A DNA stretch of 64,000 nucleotides from Halothermothrix orenii H 168. GTDB taxonomy: Bacteria > Bacillota > Halanaerobiia > Halanaerobiales > Halothermotrichaceae. Both the position numbers and the translations under genes were made by a program. Positions 17,801 to 26,789 of this stretch are shown piece after piece. Positions within the stretch are counted from its first letter, which is position 1. Every line of letters starts with the position of its first letter. A model generated the notes under the pieces. The model did no database searches and was not told the origin of the DNA. It saw nothing but the letters and a program-made list of their open reading frames with translations. The stretch spans positions 469,501 to 533,500 of the forward strand of contig NC_011899.1 in NCBI RefSeq assembly GCF_000020485.1, in the 5' to 3' direction.

Positions 17801-18482
17801 AAATATTAAGAAAGCCCTGTTTGAGGTTGAGAAAACGGCTTTATTTATTGTCCTTATGATTTTAACCATTAATTTAACGATAAATGGGTTGGTTGTGGTA
17901 TTTGATGCTTCTACACCGACAGTTTATTTTAAAAGTCAATTATTTTTTAGTATTTTTATTTCTGGTTTTGTATATTTAATAATTTATGGTATAAACAATA
18001 TTATAACTTCTTTACCATTTCTGGTAAGTTTAAATTGTCCGCGGAAAGTAGTGGCCAAAAACATAATCTTTACTGGATTGAAAAGGAGTTTTATTTTCAC
18101 CCTGTTAATTTTATTTATAAAAGTAATTGTTTTTGGAAGGGTCATTACAGATTCCTATGCAGTAAGTGCCTTTGGGATGGATTTAACTTCCAACACTCCT
18201 GGAGATATATTTGTCATTGCTTTGCTTTTGTATGTAGCCCTGAATTTTATAAACAGTCTGATTACCTTGATTAGCCTGCTCGGAGTTAGATACGGATGGC
18301 AATATGCCTTATCAGTAATCTTTTTTGCCTTTGGTACCCTATTTATATTTTTTAAATCAATAGTTCTTCTGGTTATTTTTGGCTGGCAGTTAAATATGTT
18401 TATTTTATTAATGATTATCTTAATAACCCTGTTTTACTTATTAAATTACAGGCTGATAAAGAATTTTGAATATAAATACTAA
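17787..18482 (+). CDS. ABC transporter permease-like membrane protein
   Basis: A 231-residue polytopic membrane protein with about six hydrophobic segments. GTG at 17787 lies 7 bases after AAAGGGGGG within the 3' end of the ATPase gene; longer reading upstream is overlap only. No family motif is recognisable, but the short cytoplasmic loop after the second segment (SLNCPRKVVAKN) resembles the NCPRR-type motif of ABC-2-like permeases paired with YtrB-type ATPases. It probably forms a homodimeric or heteromeric channel with the ATPase. The substrate is unknown. Confidence 0.75.
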   Translation: MSNNKNIKKALFEVEKTALFIVLMILTINLTINGLVVVFDASTPTVYFKSQLFFSIFISGFVYLIIYGINNIITSLPFLVSLNCPRKVVAKNIIFTGLKRSFIFTLLILFIKVIVFGRVITDSYAVSAFGMDLTSNTPGDIFVIALLLYVALNFINSLITLISLLGVRYGWQYALSVIFFAFGTLFIFFKSIVLLVIFGWQLNMFILLMIILITLFYLLNYRLIKNFEYKY

Positions 18483-18495
18483 AGAGGTGCTCAAG

Positions 18496-18936
18496 ATGCC
18501 AAAAAGAATATATAAATATTTTATTTTTATCATGTCGCTTGTTTTCTTTGTTTTAAGTATCTACTATTTCCAGATGAATGTCTATGAGATAGGTTTAAAG
18601 CCATACAATAATCTAAAAAGTGATAGGATGACAGGTATAGAAGAGTTTTTACTTCATGTTGATAAAGCTTCTAAAGTAATTTTATTGCATAATGCAAAGA
18701 TTGGGGGAGGTTATGTTGAGTTTAAAATAACGGGGGAGGATGGGCGTATAATTGACAAATATCGATTAAGTAGTAATAAATTGATAAACAGAGTTTATAA
18801 CTTGAATAAAGGTATTTATCAATGTACCATTGAGAGGGATGTAAAAAACAGCAGGGAAAATTTCAGATTCTATTATGATAAAAGGTTAATTAGACATGAA
18901 TATCTGAAAAGGGATTATACCACCTCTAACCGGTGA
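18496..18936 (+). CDS. membrane-anchored protein of unknown function
   Basis: A 146-residue protein with one N-terminal transmembrane segment (about residues 8-26) and an external domain rich in beta-type residues (FKITGEDGRIIDKYRL... NKGIYQCTIERDVKN). ATG at 18496 follows GAGGTG. It lies 13 bases after the permease gene and 40 before the metallopeptidase gene, so it belongs to the same transcript. I do not recognise it. It may be an accessory subunit of the transporter or a substrate or regulator of the peptidase. Confidence 0.7.
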   Translation: MPKRIYKYFIFIMSLVFFVLSIYYFQMNVYEIGLKPYNNLKSDRMTGIEEFLLHVDKASKVILLHNAKIGGGYVEFKITGEDGRIIDKYRLSSNKLINRVYNLNKGIYQCTIERDVKNSRENFRFYYDKRLIRHEYLKRDYTTSNR

Positions 18937-18976
18937 ATTTTGCTATATTAGGATTAATTAAAGGAGATGTGATGAC

Positions 18977-20053
18977 TTGAAAAAGTTTTTTATCATTTTA
19001 TTAATGTTTGTTATAGTAGTAATATCGCTTCTTGTCTTTCAAAATGAACGCATGGCCAGTAGACTGAAGCCTCCTCTTGATGAACCATACCTGACTGATA
19101 TTGAAGTAAGTAGAGTCAGGGAAATATATCGGGTTCAGACTACCCTGGGGAATCAGGTCTGGCCGGGTTTTGGTGACTTACATATACCGGTTTTATTGTA
19201 TAATGACAGGTATTATTTTATATTTACAGAAGGAAAACCTTCTCTCTTGTGGAAACCAGTCAGTAGAAACAATGACCAGGAAATTACTTATTACCGTAAC
19301 TTGGTGAAAAATCCACAGGCCTTTGCCGTAAAAATAGGTGACCAGTGGGCCGGTAGTTTTGGGACTCTTAAGAAAGCAAATAAAAGTTATTATCTTGGTA
19401 TAAGGAGTCAACTCCCACCGGTATTAAAAAATCTTTTTCCATATCAGTTGGCGACTTTATCAGATGATTTTTATGTTGCGGCTATTATTCATGAAATGTT
19501 TCACGCCTTCCAGGCTGAACAGTTTCCCGGGAAATTCAGGAAAGCTGGGTATGTATATAATGTTATAAATAAATATCCCTACCATGATGAAAGTATTATT
19601 CAATTATGGAATAAAGAAGGAGAAATGTTAGCCCGGGCTTTAGAATCCAGTGATAAAAAGGAAATAGTTGCCTGTCTTTCTCAATTTATAAAGATCAGGG
19701 AAAAAAGAAGGCAGAAGCTTACCCCGGAATTGATTGAATTAGAAAAAAGAATTGAATGGCTGGAAGGCCTTGCTAAATATGCTGAAATGAAAGCATATGA
19801 GCTTGCTGCCGGTCAAGGCAGAGGAACAGGAATGATAAATTATAAAAAAGGCTTACCATACTGGCAGCAGGAAATAGGAAGATTGAAGAAATTGGGTGAA
19901 GTAAGTATGGGGGATGATTTTCGTTTTTATTTAAGTGGAATGGCCCAGGCACGTTTACTGGATAAACTAAAGTTAGATTGGAAAAAAGAAGTTATGAAAA
20001 ATGACGTTTTTCTTGAAGATATAATCATAAACTATCTTTCAAAATTAAATTAA
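18977..20053 (+). CDS. membrane-anchored putative zinc metallopeptidase (HExxH)
   Basis: A 358-residue protein with an N-terminal hydrophobic anchor (residues 4-21) and an extracytoplasmic body. HEMFH (172-176) is a zinc-binding HExxH motif, preceded by hydrophobic AAII as in gluzincins; E263 or E270 in WLEGLAKYAE is a likely third ligand about 90 residues later. No known peptidase family is evident beyond that. TTG at 18977 follows AAGGAGATG. As the fifth gene of an operon controlled by a YtrA-type repressor, it may act on peptides or envelope proteins during stress. The zinc motif is seen; peptidase activity is inferred. Confidence 0.75.
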   Translation: MKKFFIILLMFVIVVISLLVFQNERMASRLKPPLDEPYLTDIEVSRVREIYRVQTTLGNQVWPGFGDLHIPVLLYNDRYYFIFTEGKPSLLWKPVSRNNDQEITYYRNLVKNPQAFAVKIGDQWAGSFGTLKKANKSYYLGIRSQLPPVLKNLFPYQLATLSDDFYVAAIIHEMFHAFQAEQFPGKFRKAGYVYNVINKYPYHDESIIQLWNKEGEMLARALESSDKKEIVACLSQFIKIREKRRQKLTPELIELEKRIEWLEGLAKYAEMKAYELAAGQGRGTGMINYKKGLPYWQQEIGRLKKLGEVSMGDDFRFYLSGMAQARLLDKLKLDWKKEVMKNDVFLEDIIINYLSKLN

Positions 20054-20071
20054 AGAAAGAGGGGGTTTCAC

Positions 20072-20440
20072 GTGAATTGCCCTTTTTGTGCCATAAGCCA
20101 CAAAGATTATATTGCAGAAAATGAATATGCTTTTGCCATTTATGATAAATACCCCGTTAATAAAGGTCATGCCCTTATTATCCCCAAAAGACATGTAGCC
20201 AGTTATTTTGATATAACTGAAAGGGAGAGGCAGGCTATCTTTAAACTGGTCGACAGGTGTAAAACTTTACTGGATGAGAAATTTAACCCCGATGGATACA
20301 ATATCGGGATAAATGTTGGGAAATATGCTGGCCAGACGGTCATGCACCTCCATGTCCACTTAATCCCCAGGTATAAAGGGGATATTGATGACCCCACTGG
20401 AGGGGTTAGAGGGGTAATACCTGAAAAGAGGGTATATTAA
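20072..20440 (+). CDS. HIT family nucleotide hydrolase
   Basis: A 122-residue histidine-triad protein. The active-site motif HLHVHLIPR is near residues 90-98, and CPFC at the N-terminus with a later His suggests the structural zinc of many Hint-type proteins. Members hydrolyse AMP linked to lysine or other groups, or dinucleoside polyphosphates. GTG at 20072 follows AAAGAGGGGG. It sits 18 bases after the metallopeptidase gene and just before a terminator, so it is read with that operon; it is a housekeeping family and may not share its purpose. Confidence 0.93.
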   Translation: MNCPFCAISHKDYIAENEYAFAIYDKYPVNKGHALIIPKRHVASYFDITERERQAIFKLVDRCKTLLDEKFNPDGYNIGINVGKYAGQTVMHLHVHLIPRYKGDIDDPTGGVRGVIPEKRVY

Positions 20441-20486
20441 AATTAACCCCCTGATCTTATCGGAGACAGGGGGTTAATTGTCTTGC
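20441..20486 (+). terminator. terminator after the HIT gene
   Basis: AATTAACCCCCTG (20441-20453) and CAGGGGGTTAATT (20467-20479) are a perfect 13-base inverted repeat; the tail (GTCTT) is only mildly T-rich. The next 170 bases are AT-rich with no gene. Confidence 0.75.
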
Positions 20487-20658
20487 GGGTCTTAATTTAT
20501 ATAATACTTTATTATAATAATCGAAGTAAAAAAATAATAATAATTAATTCAATTAAATATTTTTATATATTTAAAACAAATATATATATAATAACGAGAA
20601 AATATGATTATTTTAAAGTATACGTATTTTATATTTATCTCACCGGATAATATAGTTA

Positions 20659-20687
20659 TTGACTAATTTTTCGAAATATTTTATACT
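20659..20687 (+). promoter_or_regulatory. promoter of the lacI-riboside-citrate lyase operon
   Basis: TTGACT (20659-20664), 17-base spacer, TATACT (20682-20687). The predicted start near 20694 lies directly before the operator cluster, as expected for LacI-type repression. Confidence 0.85.
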
Positions 20688-20697
20688 TGTAATTGGA

Positions 20698-20730
20698 AAC
20701 GTTAACGGTAACGTTGTCGGTAACGTTAAC
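20698..20730. promoter_or_regulatory. triple LacI-type operator cluster
   Basis: The palindromic core AACGTT occurs at 20698, 20710 and 20722, exactly 12 bases apart. GTTAACG (20701) and CGTTAAC (20724-20730) form a larger inverted repeat around the centre. LacI-family operators contain a central CG in a palindrome of this kind. The cluster lies at about +4 to +36, overlapping the start of transcription. Confidence 0.75.
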
Positions 20731-20763
20731 ATATGTTGTTTTATAGTCTGGGAGGTATAAGTA

Positions 20764-21771
20764 ATGCCTGTTACTATTAAGGATATAGCTAAAAAGGCTA
20801 ATGTATCCGTGACAACTGTGTCCAGGGTCTTAAATAACAAACCCGATGTTAGTGAGAAAACTAAAAGTAAAATTCTAAAAATAATCAATGAGTTGGGCTA
20901 TAATCCGAATGGAGTAGCCAGGGGACTGGTACTAAATAGGACACATACAATTGGACTAATTATCCCTGATATAAGAAACCCATTTTTTCCTGAAGTTGCC
21001 AGAGGTATTGAAGATAAGGCAAAAGAGTATGGTTACTCTGTTATTTATTGTAATACAGATAACAAGAAAGAGGAGGAAAAAAAGGCTGTTGAATTATTGT
21101 TAAATAAAAGGGTGGATGGAATTATTTTATCTCTTTCTATGAATAACAGAGATGAACTGGATAGAATAAAAAAGCAGGGTTGTCCCATTGTACAGATTGA
21201 TAGGAAAGTTCCTGATGCCAATTACCCAACAGTTACAATTGATAATTTAATTTCAGCTTATAACGCTACTAAACATTTGATTAACCTGGGTCATAAATAT
21301 ATTGCTCATATTACCGGTAACCTGGATACTAAAACCGGTCAGGATCGTCTTAACGGTTATAAAAAGGCTATGCATGAGCGAGGTATACATATAAGTCAGG
21401 AATGGATTATAGAGGGTGATTATAGTAAAGAAAGCGGTTATAAAAATATGAAAAGAATCTTAAATTTAAAGAATAGACCAACCGGTATTTTTATTGCCAA
21501 TGATTTAATGGCAATTGGTGCCTATAAAGCAGTATTTGAATCCAAATTAAATATACCTGAGGATATTTCCATAATTGGACATGATGATATTGAACTTGCT
21601 TCTCTGGTAAATCCTGAATTGACAACTATGGCTCAACCTAAATATGAAATGGGCAAACACGCTGCCAGGTTACTAATTCAGGAAATTGAGGGTTCAGACC
21701 AGGATAATAACCAAAACATTCTATTAAATACGGAACTTGTAGTCAGGGGTTCTACAGGGGGAGTTGGTTAA
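20764..21771 (+). CDS. LacI family transcriptional repressor
   Basis: A 335-residue repressor. The N-terminal helix-turn-helix and hinge read VTIKDIAKKANVSVTTVSRVLNNKPDVS (residues 3-30), followed by a periplasmic-binding-protein-like effector domain (GLIIPDIRNPFFPEVARGIE, with HDDIELASLVNPELTT near the C-terminus). It resembles RbsR-type regulators. The ATG follows GGGAGG. It is the first gene of the operon and would repress itself and the rest through the operators at 20698-20730; the inducer is probably the imported sugar or a product such as ribose. The ribokinase gene starts 2 bases after its stop. Confidence 0.93.
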   Translation: MPVTIKDIAKKANVSVTTVSRVLNNKPDVSEKTKSKILKIINELGYNPNGVARGLVLNRTHTIGLIIPDIRNPFFPEVARGIEDKAKEYGYSVIYCNTDNKKEEEKKAVELLLNKRVDGIILSLSMNNRDELDRIKKQGCPIVQIDRKVPDANYPTVTIDNLISAYNATKHLINLGHKYIAHITGNLDTKTGQDRLNGYKKAMHERGIHISQEWIIEGDYSKESGYKNMKRILNLKNRPTGIFIANDLMAIGAYKAVFESKLNIPEDISIIGHDDIELASLVNPELTTMAQPKYEMGKHAARLLIQEIEGSDQDNNQNILLNTELVVRGSTGGVG

Positions 21772-21773
21772 TA

Positions 21774-22694
21774 ATGACAAAGGAGATTCTTGTAATAGGT
21801 AGTTTAAACATGGATTTAATTGTCCAAACTGAAAAATACCCACGTAAAGGTGAAACAGTACCGGGAGAAAATTTTAAACAGGTACCTGGAGGTAAGGGTG
21901 CTAATCAGGCTTTAACTGCTGGTAAGCTGGGTGGTCAAGTAAGGTTTATTGGTTCCTGTGGGAAGGATGAGTATGGTACAACACTTTTAAATAATTTGAA
22001 AAATGGTGGAGTTATTGTAGACGACATTCTCAGGGTTGAAAAAAACACAGGTATTGCCATGATCACGATAGAAAAAGAGGGGTCTAACAGGATTATCTAT
22101 GTTAAAGGGGCCAATGAATATGTTACACCTGATGTTGTAATGAAAATGGAAGATAGATTTAAAAAAGCATCAATTCTTTTGATTCAAATGGAGATTCCCC
22201 TGGAATCAGTTATTAAGGCTGTTGAATTGGCTAAAAAATATCAGATGAAAGTTATTCTTGATCCATCACCTGTACAGGGGCTCCCGGAAAAAATTTTTCC
22301 TCTTATAGATTATATACTACCAAATGAAATTGAATTGGATGAGTTAGTAAAAAATGGATGTCAAATTGAAGAAGAGAAAGCAAAGCACCTCCTGAAACTT
22401 GGCACAAATAATGTAATTGTAACAAAAGGGAAGAACGGGGTTTCCCATTATTATGAAGATAAGGTTGCAACATATGAAAGCTACCATGTTAAAGCGGTAG
22501 ATACAACTGCTGCCGGTGATGCCTTTGCTGGATCATTAGCTTATGGTCTAAGCCAGGGATGGTCACTGGAAAAAACAATTAAATTTAGTAACCTGGTTGC
22601 TGCTAACTCTGTAACAAAACTGGGAGCCCAGAGCTCACTTCCTACATATCAAGAAGTTATGAAATTTGCGAAACATATAAAAAAAAATATATAG
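21774..22694 (+). CDS. rbsK: ribokinase (PfkB family)
   Basis: A 306-residue cytoplasmic kinase that phosphorylates ribose at O5 with ATP. It has the PfkB N-terminal signature with GGKGANQA (residues 39-46), and the C-terminal signature VDTTAAGDAFAGS carries the anion hole and catalytic Asp (GDAF). NMDLI at the start fits ribokinase well. It is directly coupled to lacI and precedes the transporter genes. In this operon it would trap ribose released by the ARH-type hydrolases. Other PfkB sugars cannot be fully excluded. Confidence 0.92.
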   Translation: MTKEILVIGSLNMDLIVQTEKYPRKGETVPGENFKQVPGGKGANQALTAGKLGGQVRFIGSCGKDEYGTTLLNNLKNGGVIVDDILRVEKNTGIAMITIEKEGSNRIIYVKGANEYVTPDVVMKMEDRFKKASILLIQMEIPLESVIKAVELAKKYQMKVILDPSPVQGLPEKIFPLIDYILPNEIELDELVKNGCQIEEEKAKHLLKLGTNNVIVTKGKNGVSHYYEDKVATYESYHVKAVDTTAAGDAFAGSLAYGLSQGWSLEKTIKFSNLVAANSVTKLGAQSSLPTYQEVMKFAKHIKKNI

Positions 22695-22710
22695 GTGAGG
22701 TGTCAAAACG

Positions 22711-23595
22711 GTGTATGAAAGTAGAACTGTAGGACAAAAAAAATTGGAACAGCTAAAACTACTTTTACCAGCACTAATTCCAGTCATATTATTTTCCTTA
22801 ATCCCATTACTCAGGGGAATTTATCTGGGGTTTACTGATTATGTGCTGGGGTCAGATGTAAGTTTTAATGGTTTTGAAAATTACAAATATATGTTGACTG
22901 ATACATATTTCTGGCAGTCTTTTAAAATAGGTTTTGTCTGGACAATAGCCGTAACAGCCGGGCAGATATTACTGGGGTTAGGTCTGGCCATGCTTTTAAA
23001 CGGGGATGTGTTGTTCAGGTCCTGGGCCCGGGTACTTATACTTATTCCCTGGGCAATGCCGCCGGTTATCAGGGGTATTATGTGGAAATTCATGTATCAC
23101 CCTGATACTGGAGCTATAAATTATTTTTTAATGAAATTAAATATAATTGACCAGCCTATAGATTTTCTTTTTAGTTTTGATTATGTAATTCCGGCTGTAA
23201 TTATTGTTGGTATCTGGGGAGGTTTACCACAGGCAGCCATTACCTTACTTGCTGGTTTACAATCAATTTCAGATGATTATTATGAAGCAGCGTGTCTTGA
23301 TGGGGCAAATGGCTGGCATACATTTCGGTATATAACCTTACCACTGTTAAGCCCAGTTATGACAGCAATAACAATTCTGAGATTTATTTGGAATTTTAAT
23401 TCATTTGGATTGGTTTATGTACTTACCCAGGGAGGCCCAGCGGGTATGACCAGGATTCCAACCCTGTTGGCCTATGAAGAAGGATTCAGGTATGGTAATG
23501 TTGGTTATGCTGCAGCTCTGGGAAACGTAATGGTACTTGTAGTAGCAGTACTGATGTTTATGTATCTCAAAAGAAGAATGAGTAAGGAAGTTTAA
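22711..23595 (+). CDS. CUT1-type ABC sugar permease (MalF-like)
   Basis: A 294-residue permease with six predicted membrane segments. The EAA loop that contacts the ATPase reads YYEAACLDGANGWHTFRYITLP (key residues E-A-A then D-G-A near 192-198). GTG at 22711 follows AGGTGAGG, 16 bases after rbsK. It pairs with the next permease and the binding protein. CUT1 systems normally take oligosaccharides or glycosides, not free ribose, which would use a CUT2 system. No ATPase gene is present, so a shared MsmX-type ATPase elsewhere is expected. Confidence 0.93.
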   Translation: MYESRTVGQKKLEQLKLLLPALIPVILFSLIPLLRGIYLGFTDYVLGSDVSFNGFENYKYMLTDTYFWQSFKIGFVWTIAVTAGQILLGLGLAMLLNGDVLFRSWARVLILIPWAMPPVIRGIMWKFMYHPDTGAINYFLMKLNIIDQPIDFLFSFDYVIPAVIIVGIWGGLPQAAITLLAGLQSISDDYYEAACLDGANGWHTFRYITLPLLSPVMTAITILRFIWNFNSFGLVYVLTQGGPAGMTRIPTLLAYEEGFRYGNVGYAAALGNVMVLVVAVLMFMYLKRRMSKEV

Positions 23596-23612
23596 TAAGG
23601 GGGTGAAACAAT

Positions 23613-24446
23613 ATGAATCTAAATATTATTAAAAAAATTGGGAAGAATTTGATATTATTATGTTATTTAATATTTTTAGCATTTCCACTTTTCTGGATGG
23701 TTTCAATTTCTTTAAAACCAACATCAGAAATAAGATCCCTTGTTCCGAAGCTCTGGCCAGAAAATATAACCTTTCAGCATTACATTAATGCTTTTACCGA
23801 ACAACGGATTATTGAAAGTATTTTTAATAGTGCTAAAGTGGGGATTCTAGCTACAATTGGGGTTATATTAATATCTATTCCTGCAGCATATGCCCTGGGT
23901 CGATATAAGACAAAAGTCAATAAAGGTGTTATAGCCTGGGTTATGGTATCTCAGTTATTTCCTGCTATATTAGTAATGATTCCTCTGTTTGTCGTTTTAA
24001 TGAATATAGGTTTAATAGATTCACATATAGGTTTAACCATTTTATATGTTGTCTGGACACTACCCTTTGTCCTTATGATGTTAAAAGGATATGTACAGGG
24101 TATTCCTATAGAACTTGAAGAGGCAGCTGCTGTTGATGGGGCGACTAGATCACAGATTCTTTTTAAAGTTGTTATGCCCCTACTACTTCCGGGAATTGCT
24201 GCTACATCTATATTTGCTTTTATTTCAGCCTGGAATGAATTTTTCTTTGCACTTGTTTTGTTGAAATCTCCTGAACTTCTGACTCTACCGGTAAAACTGG
24301 CACGTTTTACTGGTATGGAGGGGATTGTTCGTCTCGGGCCTCTGGCTGCTGCATCATTTGTCGCCACAATCCCGGCCTTGATTCTTTTTGGTTTTTTACA
24401 GAAGTGGCTGGTTTCTGGACTAACAAGTGGTGCAGTTAAGTATTAA
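23613..24446 (+). CDS. CUT1-type ABC sugar permease (MalG-like)
   Basis: A 277-residue partner permease with six membrane segments and the EAA loop ELEEAAAVDGATRSQILFKV (near residues 168-187). The N-terminal FPLFWMVSISLKP and the tail ending SGAVKY are typical of MalG-like proteins. The ATG follows AAGGGGGTG, 17 bases after the first permease gene. It forms the heterodimeric channel with it. Confidence 0.93.
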   Translation: MNLNIIKKIGKNLILLCYLIFLAFPLFWMVSISLKPTSEIRSLVPKLWPENITFQHYINAFTEQRIIESIFNSAKVGILATIGVILISIPAAYALGRYKTKVNKGVIAWVMVSQLFPAILVMIPLFVVLMNIGLIDSHIGLTILYVVWTLPFVLMMLKGYVQGIPIELEEAAAVDGATRSQILFKVVMPLLLPGIAATSIFAFISAWNEFFFALVLLKSPELLTLPVKLARFTGMEGIVRLGPLAAASFVATIPALILFGFLQKWLVSGLTSGAVKY

Positions 24447-24485
24447 ATAAATTTATAATATTAGAAAAAGGGGGACAAATTAACT

Positions 24486-25781
24486 GTGAAAAAACTATTA
24501 CTTTTGTTAATGGTGGTTAGTTTATTGGCAGGGGTAGCTGCGACAGGGTTGGTTATGGCAAAAGAACCAATTGAAATTAAGTTTGTTAGTCTGGCCTGGC
24601 AAAAGCAATCTATTGAGGCTAATAAAGAAATTGTAGCTGAGTGGAATAGAACTCACCCTGATGTACAGGTAAAATATATTCAGGGGACATGGGGTTCAAT
24701 CCATGATTATATGATTACTGCTTTTGAAACAGGTTCTGTACCTGATGTTTTTCACTATGAATCTGCTGCGATAGTGGGTTTTGCCCAAAAGGGGTATCTG
24801 GCAGAACTTAATTCATTAATGTCTGAAGATTTAAAGAATGACATACTTGATGAAGCCTGGAAGACTACCCAGCTTGAAAATGGTAAAATCTATGGTGTAC
24901 CATTCCTGTGGGAATCTCAGATTACATTATATAACAAAGCCCTGTTTAAAGAAGCCGGGATTACTCCACCAACTATTGATAATCCATGGACCTGGGAAGA
25001 CTTAAGAGAAGCTGCTAAAAAGCTGACCAAAGATACTGATAATGACGGTGAAATTGATCAATGGGGTGTTGGTTTAGGTTTAAAAAGTCCGGCTAAAAAA
25101 ATGCTCAGATTATCTGTGGGCTTTGGTGGAAAGTTCTTTAAAAAGGAAAATGGTGAATATCATGTTGAGGTAGGGGAAGCAGAAAAGAAATTGTTAAAAC
25201 AGTTTTATGCTATGCTCTATGAAGATAAAACAGCTCCTCTATCAGGTATAGGTCAATCAGGTAGTAGTATGATTCCTGGTTTTCTTGCCGGTAAATATGC
25301 AATGGTACCCAGTGTTGGTGTCTGGGCCAGGCAGCAGGTTGTTGTTAATGCCCCTGAAAATTTTGAATGGGGAGTAATTCCCCCAATTAAGGCCAAAACT
25401 CAGGCCCAGGGTGTTGGTACCCAGACTTTAAGTATTCCATCTGCATCTAAATATAAAAAAGAAGCCATGGAATTTATTGAATTTTTCTTGAACACCAGGA
25501 ATATGGCAAGACTGGCAAAAGGAGACTGGATGCTTCCTACCAGAAAATCAACTATGAATTTACCTATGTTCCAGACCGATGAAAATGGCTGGAAGGTTGC
25601 CATGAATTCAGCTAAGTGTCTTGAAGCAGGTCCCTGGCAAAATATACCAGGATTTCCTGAATGGAAAAACAGGGTTGGTAATCCAGTTATTCAGCTATAC
25701 TTAAAAGATAAAATATCATTAGAAGATGCTGCTAAAAGGCTAGAGAGAGAAGGAAACAGGATCCTGCAACGTTATAAATAA
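24486..25781 (+). CDS. periplasmic sugar-binding protein of the CUT1 importer
   Basis: A 431-residue solute-binding protein of the MalE-like family. A signal peptide (residues 1-25) ends near VMA-KEP and has no lipobox cysteine, so the protein should be soluble in a periplasm rather than lipid-anchored. GTG at 24486 follows AAAAAGGGGG. Motifs such as PDVFHYES, GKIYGVPFLWESQITLYNKALFKEAG (about residues 135-160) and GKYAMVPSVG are typical. It captures the substrate for the two permeases. Its gene comes directly before the four ARH genes, linking the transported compound to them. Confidence 0.92.
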   Translation: MKKLLLLLMVVSLLAGVAATGLVMAKEPIEIKFVSLAWQKQSIEANKEIVAEWNRTHPDVQVKYIQGTWGSIHDYMITAFETGSVPDVFHYESAAIVGFAQKGYLAELNSLMSEDLKNDILDEAWKTTQLENGKIYGVPFLWESQITLYNKALFKEAGITPPTIDNPWTWEDLREAAKKLTKDTDNDGEIDQWGVGLGLKSPAKKMLRLSVGFGGKFFKKENGEYHVEVGEAEKKLLKQFYAMLYEDKTAPLSGIGQSGSSMIPGFLAGKYAMVPSVGVWARQQVVVNAPENFEWGVIPPIKAKTQAQGVGTQTLSIPSASKYKKEAMEFIEFFLNTRNMARLAKGDWMLPTRKSTMNLPMFQTDENGWKVAMNSAKCLEAGPWQNIPGFPEWKNRVGNPVIQLYLKDKISLEDAAKRLEREGNRILQRYK

Positions 25782-25799
25782 AGGAGATTGAAATAATCT

Positions 25800-26789
25800 A
25801 TGACAGTAAAAAAAGACAAAGCTCTGGGAGCTTTGGTTGGTCTGGCCGTGGGTGATGCCCTCGGCCAGCCGACTGAAGGAAAAACATGTAATGAGATAAA
25901 GGAAAAATGGGGAAGGATTACAGACTTTTTAGACGATACTCCAGCTGTTAGTGATGATACAGAGTATGCTTTATTTAATGCAAGGTTACTTCTGGATTAT
26001 GGTGAACATCTTGATACTGATAAAATTACAGATGCCTGGGTTAAGGAAATAGCTTCCCAGCACGGGGGATTTAAGGGCGCTGGATTCAGTGAGATGGCAA
26101 CAATAGAGAATTTAAGAAATGGGCTTCGCCCACCTGATTCAGGTAAACACATTCATAGCTGGAGTGATGGACTGGCCATGAGGGTGGCACCCTTCGGTAT
26201 TGTTGCCGCAGGTGATCCTGAACTGGCTGCCCGTTTGGCCAGGATGGATGGGGAAGTTAGTCATGCCGGGGAAGGTATATATGCCGGAATGCTGGTTGCA
26301 GCAACCATTTCTCTGGCAATGACAGAAAAGGATAAGGAAATAATATTTAATACTTCTTTAAATATGATACCTTCTGACTCATGGACGTACAGGGCTGTCT
26401 GCCGTGGAATTAATATTGGTCAAAAGTATTCAAATATCTGGGAAGTTCTTGAACCACTGTATAAAGAGACCGTTTTTGATTGTTACCCCTGGGCTGATTT
26501 AGCACCAGAGGCTTTAGGTTTAACGTATGGCATCCTGACTGTAGCTGATTTTAATTTTGTTGATTCTGTAGTAGGCGGGGTTAATATCGGGAGGGATACC
26601 GATACTAATGCTGCCATTGCCGGGGCTATTGCCGGTGCCTATAATGGCATAGATGTAATACCCCAAAAATGGCAAGGGGTAATTAAACCGAGTGAAGGTA
26701 GGTGCATTCATACAGTAGAAGGAATGGTAATAGATGATATTGCTTTAAAACTGTCTGAACTGGGTGATAAATGGGGGGCCGCTTTATGA
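25800..26789 (+). CDS. ADP-ribosylglycohydrolase family protein, paralogue 1
   Basis: A 329-residue ARH/DraG-fold enzyme; such enzymes use two metal ions to cleave bonds at C1 of ribose. Both metal sites are intact: GLAVGDALGQPTE (14-26) and SDDTEYA (51-57) at the N-terminus, GRDTDTNAA (264-272) at the C-terminus. No signal peptide, so it acts in the cytoplasm. It lies 18 bases after the sugar-binding protein gene and overlaps paralogue 2. The genomic setting (importer plus ribokinase) suggests hydrolysis of an imported riboside rather than removal of ADP-ribose from proteins; that is inference. Confidence 0.92.
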   Translation: MTVKKDKALGALVGLAVGDALGQPTEGKTCNEIKEKWGRITDFLDDTPAVSDDTEYALFNARLLLDYGEHLDTDKITDAWVKEIASQHGGFKGAGFSEMATIENLRNGLRPPDSGKHIHSWSDGLAMRVAPFGIVAAGDPELAARLARMDGEVSHAGEGIYAGMLVAATISLAMTEKDKEIIFNTSLNMIPSDSWTYRAVCRGINIGQKYSNIWEVLEPLYKETVFDCYPWADLAPEALGLTYGILTVADFNFVDSVVGGVNIGRDTDTNAAIAGAIAGAYNGIDVIPQKWQGVIKPSEGRCIHTVEGMVIDDIALKLSELGDKWGAAL

